A stretch of 64,000 bases of DNA from Spongilla lacustris (taxonomy: Eukaryota > Porifera > Demospongiae > Spongillida > Spongillidae): assembly GCA_949361645.1 (NCBI GenBank), contig OX442431.1, positions 5,956,473-6,020,472 of the forward strand, given 5' to 3'. A model generated the notes under the pieces. That model did not search any database and was not told where the DNA came from. It saw only the letters and a program-made list of their open reading frames with translations. Shown here one piece after another: positions 55,800 through 64,000 of this stretch. The position numbers were made by a program, and so were the translations under genes. Within the stretch, counting starts at the first letter, position 1. Each line of letters opens with the position of its first letter.

Positions 55800-58660
55800 T
55801 TTTAAATAATAATAATTAAAGTCCAGAGTTAATGTTGGCTGCTTTGAATAAAAATGCAGTATACATTAAGTACGCGCACGCATAAATAATTGACAGTTAA
55901 TTATCGCATTGAATAAAATTACTAACTGAACACACCAATGGATCAGCGCACCTGTCTTCATCGCTACCATTGTCCTCTTCGACAAAGCCCACTGGCTTAT
56001 CGATTGCATCGATGCCAGAGAAATTTCACCATCGAAGTCTTTTTTTTTACCTAAGTGTACCAGTCCTTTGAATCGAAGGGCCAGATGCGTTCGTTTCGAG
56101 CATAATATATAGCAAGCTCCATTACGATTCTTCTTTACTGATTTAGCATACTGCTAAATGCGTATGAAGGCAGAGCATGAGAATAAGTTTTTGGCAAGTA
56201 CCAAATGCGACCGAGCTTTCTTTAGCAAAGGAGTCAAAAACTAGAAAGATGCCACCATCGCGTTTAATAAGAAGTACATGTAACTGCCATAAGGAAGGTG
56301 AAGTACAACTAAGAACAAGCTAAATAGGGTTTATGATATGCATTAAAATAAGGAAATAATAAATCGCAAGTATGTCTTTAAGTCTTGTAGACGTACTTGT
56401 GAAGCATGTCAATGTTGATTGAACCACATAAAGCTGCTAAACATTAACACTGCCTTATATCAGATATGTTATTGCGGAGGAGTCTGTTCGAGGTAACAAA
56501 TTCGCCGTGCCTTTATTTATAGCCAATTCGGTCGTTTTTATGTATTTTTGGAATAAGCATTTTTTTAAAATGTATACAATCGCAATTTCTTGCCATAATT
56601 TTTGGGCGGAATAATGCACAACTTGCAAAGCTTCTGCGATGGGGGAGCTTACAGCACTCCCCCATATCCCCTAGTAGGGCGGGAGGGGGTTCAGTGTACC
56701 CCCTCTCGCACCCCCCCCCCCCCCCTTCGTCTACACCCACTTCATTATTTATTCGTTTGCCGGACCATTGTTTTATACCTTCCGACGCCCAAGGAACAAC
56801 GTACGTACAAGAGTTATTCGCACATGTTTTGAATGCCATATCATGCAATAATATCACGTTGCACAGTCTGAAGTTAATAACACTAAGTTCACTAACTTGA
56901 TCACATCTATCTATATATATAACGGTGGAGTGTCCGTGTGTATGTGTGTGATCAAAACGAACAATTTCGTGTTTGTTTGAGGCCACAAAACCGCGTGGTT
57001 GGGAGAACAAAACACTTGTCTAAACTCGTACCCAGTCCCACCATATTTCTCATTGTTCTTCTTCTTGACTACGTTCAACTCGTGATAGGAATACTTTTAA
57101 GAAATGAAAATCACACCAATAGCTTCAGAATTCATTGGCATTCTCGCTTCAGCGGTCAAAACGTATTGAGGCTGCATTGTATATATCGGTGGTTGTGTTA
57201 GTAAATCACGTATATTTAAGCATCCTGTATCTGACAGGACTCAAAACGATCAATGCAGTTACCATTCTGTGTACAATGGTATACACAAGCTGCATTTCCT
57301 CTTTGTTCACCTTGATTGTTTAGTGCAAGCATGTGTGTGTCATAATTAACAGCTCTCACCATTTAGCAGCAGCTGAACCAGGACACTGGCTTTTACTGAG
57401 TTGTGTGGACTCCAGTGGAGTGGTGTCATAGTAGCAGGGACGAAATGAACGTCTCAGGAGGATCCATTCAGCCAGACAGCGAGTACACACAAGTCTGTCC
57501 TATGGCAACCTCAACACACTGAGGCAAATTGGACAGTTCAGCTGACTACTGGCAGAGAGTAGCTGTGTATTGGCCAATGGTGGTTGAATGGAATTTTTTA
57601 TGGTGCTATGGTGCTCTACAACTTGGGCTGGAGTGTTGCCAGATATCTCAGCTAGGGGCCATTGTGCCTTTGGAGGTATACCCTTATAAGTATCACATGC
57701 AAGGGGATTTCCCTTCATAGTTCATACATGTACCCAGACAAGCTGCAGATTTCGGCAGGACAATCACAGAGGCGATAGTGACGTGTCCCTAAGCCACCTC
57801 CTGAATGACATGTTAGAGCATGGTGATCAGATGGCCTGATCCAATCAGGAGGAGCAAACAGGGGAGGAATTTGGATTTCAAATTATGTGATATATGGCAG
57901 TCATCATAAGGTTTCAGACTACATTTATAAGGTTTCTTGTATAAGGCAGCTGTTGTAACAGTGAGGTGGCAACCTGTTGTACAACATTGGTGGGTGGATC
58001 TGATGGCTGTTGCAATACATGCAGAGGTATCGTTTTTTTTAGCTGCAGCTGGTTTTGCGCACCCACACACCCTACGCAACTCGTTCAATTTGCACCTGTG
58101 TACTGCAGGCTCCAAAGATCCTGTGGTGTGCAGTTCGATTATTCATATTTATATCGTAGCGGTTGAATAGGAATTAAGACCCGTTACAGACCGCGTAGTA
58201 AGCATAGAAATACTCACCACAGCTGTCTTGCTTCGTGCAAAGTTTTTATCTGAAGGATTGGGAGTACCACTGCTTAGAAAGCCTGCTATTTTCAACCCCT
58301 CGTTATGTCTCTTTATGCGCGTAAGCTGTAGCATCTTGTAACAAGCTGTTTTCAATTGCGCCTATATTTATGTAGTATTTCGAATATGTGTGCGACACCA
58401 TTCATGTAATGGTTTTTATTTTGCTTCCATGGTTTTAGCAAAAATACCTCCAAAGTTGGTGAGGTTTGTGTACGCCATTTTAAATATATACCGTAATTCA
58501 GTTAACACAATCTAATTGTAAAACCTAATGGCACGTACGTAACAGCCGTGAGCTATCACGATAATTATTAAAATAATCGTTTATATTATTATTACGACTC
58601 CAGTAAATTTTTTGTATGGAATTATCCATTGCACATCTATAAACAAAAAAATGAATGAAA
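55800..58660. other. No recognisable gene; repeat start at 56913
   Basis: 56913-56940 (ATATATAACGGTGGAGTGTC then CGTGTGT) is the same as the sequence preceding the (TG)n tract at 58945. Other open frames are short and unrecognised. A C-run is at 56710-56724. Confidence 0.4.
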
Positions 58661-58661
58661 C

Positions 58662-58940
58662 AAGTAAATAAAAAACATTCTCTATGAGAAAGTTGGTGGT
58701 ATATAGGATTTGAAGGCAAAGGTGGTGTAAAAAGCTTAAGGAAGGAAGCAAGGGTCTAATAATATAGGAAAATGTAATAGTCCTATATTTAGCACACAAA
58801 TAACATACATGTAATATCCTAGAAATATGCAGAGGACTATTACATTTTCCCTTATTATTAGACCCTCGTTTTTACACCACCTTTGCCTTCAAATCCTATA
58901 TACCACCAACTTTCTCATAGAGAATGTTTTTTATTTACTT
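58662..58940. mobile_element. Hairpin MITE, 'AACATTCTCT' family, full copy
   Basis: Near-perfect arms from AAGTAAATAAAAAACATTCT to its mirror, sharing GGTGGTATATAGGATTTGAA with 14653-14776. An inner pair (GGGTCTAATAAT...ATTATTAGACCC) is nested in the loop. Confidence 0.85.
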
Positions 58941-58944
58941 CTGT

Positions 58945-58962
58945 ATATATAACGGTGGAGTG

Positions 58963-59003
<41 letters not shown>

Positions 59004-59073
59004 TGTGCGCGTGCGTGCGTGCGTGCGTGCGCGCGCGTGTGTGCGTGCGTGTGTGCGTGTGTGTGTGTGTGCG

Positions 59074-59127
<54 letters not shown>
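58945..59127. repeat. (TG)n microsatellite following a repeated leader
   Basis: The leader ATATATAACGGTGGAGTGTC (shared with 56913) runs into a long TG/CG-alternating tract, which may adopt Z-DNA. Frames through it encode Cys/Val or Thr/His runs and are not genes. Confidence 0.9.
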
Positions 59128-59134
<7 letters not shown>

Positions 59135-59156
59135 TGTTTATGTGAAGCATTTTTGG

Positions 59157-59168
59157 GGGGTTCGAATC
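59157..59168 (+). promoter_or_regulatory. Pol III B-box-like word
   Basis: GGTTCGAATCC is a perfect consensus B box. The pairing arms around it are poor and no A box or full tRNA fold is seen, so it is at most a SINE relic. Confidence 0.3.
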
Positions 59169-59199
59169 CTGGTGAGGTCGATTTTTGGCATGGCAGACA

Positions 59200-60410
59200 A
59201 TAGTACGGGTAATTAAAAGCAGCTTTTACTCTTTTTTTTTTTTAATACTACAATAGGCGCGCAATGATTACGTATACAGCTGTTACGCATTGTTTTTAGT
59301 TTGCAATTAGACATTAACGTTGAGCGGTTTGGAAAATACAAATTGGCCTGAGTCGCCTGAACGGCCCTGAAGTAGTGAGTGCACTGCTTCAAACGGGACA
59401 GCGTCGATGACTATGCGTATAATAACCCGCTGCTGACAGCTAGGCCAATTACATAACCAGTAAACTGATACCATCGGCAATGGCACAGGCCACACAGCTG
59501 TGTATACGATACGGCTATGCCCATAACTGTTCGGCTAAGCGCATATAATACCCAACTAACAACGTGCAGTACCTCAGTTATGTACTGTATATAGTTGCAC
59601 TGGACCTTCTGAATCTCTACACTATTAACACGTTTTTGTCTTTCTGCACCACAGGGAGATAATTTGTACATGCATATACATGTACATTCTTTTACGTAGT
59701 GAACAATTATACATACTGCAAGCAAAGCTGCAACAAGCAAATTAGTGTTCTATAATGGCGACCTCATCGCCAGAAGATACCTACTCTTGGCACAGACTAC
59801 ACCTGCTTTTCCTCTCTAGAGGCTGAGTCGGTTTGAAGCAGCGAGGTACCTACTATCAGCATGTTGACTGGTTAGCTGGACCACGTATTGGCACAACCTG
59901 AGCCTCAAGGAGCAGAAAATCCTGTTCTTGAAATGAAATCATGTTAGACTCTGCAGGATAGTTGGATAGATAGATATACATGTACATACGGGTATAAAAA
60001 AGGGTTTATTATAGGGGTCTATACGTGAGACAAAGCCCCAGTGACCAAGACTTCATTCCAGACAAGAGCACAGCGTTGTTCAGACCAAGGAGAGGTGGCG
60101 TGCATTAAGATAGCCTTCCACAAGCTATTGCCCGAGATTTGCTCACATAATTTTTTTTTTTTACAATTTCACATTTTCTTTTCTTCACTTTGATTTAAGA
60201 TACTATAGTTGGCTTTGCATCAGTAAATTTTTTTTTTGTATATTTGTGTTGTCCAATCATTTGTGTACTGTCTTGTGCAAGTTTTTTATTTAACACTTGC
60301 TTGTTTCATGAAACTATATAGTGTCACCATTTGGTGATACTAACTTTTATTGTCACCAAATGGTGACACTAGTACAACTTAACTTTTTTTTTCTGATCAT
60401 GCATTAATTC
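59200..60410. other. No recognisable gene
   Basis: A small hairpin, GTGTCACCATTTGGTGATAC with GTCACCAAATGGTGACAC, lies at 60321-60369. The ORF at 59411-59740 (minus) has no family signal. Confidence 0.4.
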
Positions 60411-60417
60411 TGATGTC

Positions 60418-60590
60418 ATTCAGTATGGAGATACAGTTGAACAAACTATGTGTACGTTTTCCCGCCCCATACACTAAGCTGGACGCAATTTGCCGTAATC
60501 ATTGGCGCAAATTGCGTGGGTTGTTAAACTGTATCACAGTAATGGATCCATGACATATAACGAACAGAACAAATCAATTGGTATAAATAT
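60418..60590. repeat. Foldback family core fragment
   Basis: The central part only: GGAGATACAGTTGAACAAAC, 'ATCATTGGCGCAAATTG' and the mirrored half with AACGAACAGAACAAATC. Both arms are lost. Confidence 0.65.
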
Positions 60591-61194
60591 GTACACCCCA
60601 AATTTGATACTTGCACGTGGAGAAATGTGGAATTCTAACTTATTTCTAACCCATTTGGTTAGAGATCTTTGCACTCACGGCATGGAAAATGAATACAGCA
60701 CCAAATTCATTTTTTACATAAAGAGATGATGTGGGAACAAGTGTTAAATTCAAAGGAAAAGGTTGTACCATTACGACGATATATACTGTTTTGTTTATAG
60801 TGATAACATGCATTAAAAAGCCAGAAGGGTGATTTTGCAATTATATATATTTCGACAAAATAAAGCATGCAGGATTTAGAATCTACACTATGCCATTTGC
60901 TAGTGGCACTACATGTAAATATGGGTGATGGTATGAAAATCATTAGCTTCTTAGGCTGAGCACAGCAGTGAAAATAAGTTCATTGAAAAGCTATTAACAG
61001 AGTAAAAGACACATTCACAAAGCACAAGTTCACATAAAAAGTGGGTAACACAGGGATAGCTCAGGAATTGTCTTTTGCATATCAGATTCTATGTAAGTAG
61101 GTTCCGTATAGGATTTGTTTAACAAAATTAATGAACTATAAAGTTAAACACAGTAGCCTAGTGGTATCACTATTATAGAAAATGCCATACATAC

Positions 61195-61329
61195 GTGTAC
61201 TGCTTTGGAAATTCCATGATATCTTCAAATTTTCTCATTAGCCCTTGCAGTATTATAAAATGATTCATAATCTTTGTTTCGATGAAGTTCCCATTTTGAA
61301 TTGATTCACTATCCTGACTTGTGATGATA
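61195..61329 (-). CDS. Exon of an unidentified minus-strand gene
   Basis: Acceptor CCTTTTTTACAG, donor ACAC/GTATGT. It is 135 bases, phase 2 in and phase 2 out. It encodes 'ITSQDSESIQNGNFIETK' and 'HFIILQGLMRKFEDIMEF', a probably helical segment. Only this frame is open. No family recognised. Confidence 0.55.
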
Positions 61330-61464
61330 CTGTAAAAAAGGCACACATACATGTAATATACGATCCCTGTACACAAATATACATAATAGATACAAATTTT
61401 CCCATATGGCTTATACAATGTTATTCTAAAAGCCTTACACCAACTTCAAAACAATTAACGTATA

Positions 61465-61890
61465 TTGCACCCCACAGGGTTCAAACCTGCCATAACTTTT
61501 GGCAGGAGTGATCAAATTGCTTCAAATTCGATTTTTAGGGAGATATGTCCCTTAGCTATTGGATTGCACTGTTCGTAAAATTTTTATATCATCAGTTATG
61601 GAGGTACAGTTGAACAAACTACATGCACGTTTTCCCACTTGATTCACACCAATGATATATCACATATACATGTACACTCAGATCATTGGTGCAAATCAAG
61701 TGGAAAACGTTCTTTATTCACTGACTGTATCTCCATAATGGATGAAAATACATAAATGAAATGTCTTATGAAGTGTCGAAAACAATAATTTGATAGCGTT
61801 AATAGTTCGGAATGAAGTATAATGGTTCAGACGAGGCATTTTTAATAACATTATACAATGGGAAAATTTTTGCGTGAACTGTCCCAAGAT
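61465..61890. repeat. Foldback family copy, left-truncated and diverged
   Basis: CAGGGTTCAAACCTGCCATA, GGAGGTACAGTTGAACAAAC, a mirrored centre around 61650-61700 and a right end GTGAACTGTCCCA at 61887 follow the family order. Confidence 0.65.
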
Positions 61891-62568
61891 TATTTATGCA
61901 CTTGAATACATTATTATGTGCAATAATGATTGGACATGCATACATTCAGCCTTGTGTACAAAGGTATAAAATTTACACAGTTATTATTTCCCATATTATT
62001 CAGATACCAATATAGATGTTCTACTTGATGTTGCTAAATTATGACTCTCATGCAGTGATTTCTATTATCATTGGCTCAAAATCAAATAGCACAGCTATAT
62101 CCAAGCATGTAACATCATGTGACACAAATATTGATGAGCACAATGAATGAATACCCCAAATTTGAAATTATGTACTTTTCGATGAGAATCTTCCTATGTA
62201 GAAAAAAGTAAGAACTGACCAAATACAAATTAATTCATATGTCAATTTGGCTGCATTAGTTCCTCATGTATATGTACACTGCAGTACAAAGGTTTTATGT
62301 AAAGTTCAAGCTCCTTTATTCCAAAATTGAATTGCAGGAACATGGTTGAAATAATCAGTTTACACTATTCAATAACCAAAAGTCATGTAATGTTGCTATA
62401 AACTAATAGATTCTTCAAGTGCATCTAAATGTGTTAACAAAATAAATGTATGCAACAAAATACCAATCAAACCCTATAACAGTCACAAATACATGTATAT
62501 TGCACAATCCCTTCATATGCATGCATATTGTATATGTGCATGTGAACATTACAATACACGATGCTAAC

Positions 62569-62667
62569 TTTTTATCATTCTTGATTCCAAATTTCTTATT
62601 GTGCACAGAACTATCATTAATTGTGCCCTCAGTTTGCAATGATATCCTGTCCAGTCCCATGTTGGTA
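62569..62667 (-). CDS. Upstream exon of the same unidentified gene
   Basis: Acceptor CATTTTACATAG, weak donor AAAAA/GTTAGC. It is 99 bases, phase 2 in and out, so it joins the exon at 61329 in frame. It encodes 'TNMGLDRISLQTEGTIND' and 'NKKFGIKNDK'. The weak donor lowers confidence. Confidence 0.4.
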
Positions 62668-62699
62668 CTATGTAAAATGATTATAATAAAAATAGCACT

Positions 62700-64000
62700 T
62701 GTATTAGGAGCATTAGGCTAATATATATAAAAGGTTTAATTCATGCCAGCAGTTATCAGCACACAATCTAACCATGGTGTCTGGGATCTAATTACAGTAC
62801 ATTTATTTACATAGCCTTAATCAGCTACATATATACACATGGCAACTACGAGAAGTGCTAAATGGTCATATCATGTAGCTAGCTATTAAAGTATACATTT
62901 AGCTGAGTACACATAATGAACTAGACAATAATAAACCAACTACAATAGCTCGATTCTGCAATCTGAGCAAGTGAAGTCATTAATGGCAGAATCAAAGCAG
63001 GCTGGCACATGATTGCATCAGGATGGGTATTGTTTGGCATGTGCTTTTCAGCAATGAGAGAGGCGTGCAATTTGTTATATCGGTGTTTGCAGGTAGAAGG
63101 TGCATGTTTAGTGTAGTCAAATTACTGGTTCAAAATGGTAAATAATATTAAAAACTTTTAAATCTCGCTGCTACATTATCACAAGTGTGAAGGACTACAT
63201 ACAGTACCGCCCTTGAGAAGAAAAAAAATCAGGCAGACACAACTCAAGTTTTAAATTGGTGGGAAAACTACTGCTGCACAGCCAGTTTGAAAGACTGATC
63301 CATGTCCCATATCCCTTCGTAATACTAGGAATGTTGCAATCCATGCAATAATTGTCCTCCATTTTGATCCACATTATTAATGTGAGATCATTGACACTTT
63401 TGAGATCCATTCATAAGCTTGCTTTACGTAGGGTTACGAGGTGGAATGGAAAAAGTTATTTGCTAAGCGTCATAGTTCGAAGGTTCGTTTTCATCCATCT
63501 GTGTTCATTCTTACTTTCCAGATACCATTAACTATTCGAAAAAGTACTATAACTTTACTGTGCAAAAACACCTAGATCGGGATAGCGGACATCTTTGAAA
63601 GGTGTTTGGACATTCAATGTAGTAAAATTTCATAAAAATCTGACGATGCAAAGGTACTCTTTTTTTGCCTGGAATTTAGTAGGCTATACATGTAGTGGGT
63701 TTATGACATTAGTATGCACATGTTCAAGGATAATTACTTAATTTTATTCCTCAAACTTAGAGTGTAAAATGAAGCACAATAATTCTAATTTGTTTACATG
63801 TTACATTAGATTATTGCTTTTATAAAATGTTTATTTAACTCTTTACAAATAAATACATAATTAGTTCATAAAACTTGCATATTAAAATCACAACATGCAA
63901 TTGGTTAATTAAATTGAGGAAAGAGCACTAACTAGCAGTACCATACAGGATTGGATCTGGCTAGGTCAATTATAAAAATTAAATCGACGGACCATCTACG
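62700..64000. other. No supported gene
   Basis: A minus-strand open frame at 63195-63410 has a possible donor (ACT/GTATGT) and could be an exon of the gene at 61-62.7 kb, but splice signals are ambiguous. Confidence 0.3.

Noticed and set aside
59150..59185. tRNA gene around GGTTCGAATCC
   Set aside because: No A box, weak T-stem and no anticodon arm.
58883..59216. Cys/Val- and Thr/His-rich frames
   Set aside because: Produced by the (TG)n microsatellite.

Overview
The window is AT-rich nuclear DNA from a metazoan, most probably a demosponge. The evidence is a P-loop GTPase/COR-like/Death-domain gene of a type expanded in sponges, very short introns (about 55 to 245 bp) beside large repeat-filled ones, and a dense load of Polinton, Gypsy-type, restriction-like-endonuclease non-LTR and foldback elements. 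The taxon is inferred, not proven.

Layout. 1-5.5 kb: one end of a decayed Polinton/Maverick, with capsid-region-type, SAP-like, zinc-finger and integrase genes followed by a 57-bp tandem array. 5.6-7.6 kb: little coding apart from a basic 'MPSR' ORF remnant. 7.9-20.9 kb, minus strand: a multi-exon gene whose exons at 20.88, 20.64 and 20.02 kb (Lys/Glu-rich linker, then GTPase and COR-like region) join in phase to a Death-domain exon at 8.2 kb. Its presumed 10.1-kb intron is packed with nested foldback elements, non-LTR and Gypsy fragments and another 'MPSR' exon. 22.1-24.5 kb: a TTAA-flanked DNA transposon carrying a broken transposase. 24.87-30.1 kb: a decayed Gypsy-like LTR element. 30.26-35.77 kb, minus strand: an unrecognised gene of at least five exons, all phase-compatible. 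36.5-38.3 kb: a MITE and a non-LTR endonuclease-domain remnant. 38.4-43.5 kb: three truncated Gypsy-like elements meeting each other, one interrupted by an 880-bp palindromic transposon with mirrored tandem arrays. 43.6-50 kb: nested foldbacks, a hAT-like MITE and a degenerate repeat domain with a dispersed duplication. 50.5-51.8 kb: a 31-bp minisatellite. 53-60 kb: MITEs (including a second TTAA element), foldbacks and a (TG)n tract. 60-64 kb: foldback remnants and two phase-matched exons of an unidentified minus-strand gene.

Host coding content is small: three minus-strand genes or gene parts. Most other long open frames are transposon remnants or read through tandem repeats. The most notable structures are the split GTPase-Death gene, the 880-bp palindrome, the paired TTAA elements, the nested foldback family, and the mini-hairpin motifs and dimeric 57-bp array of the Polinton.
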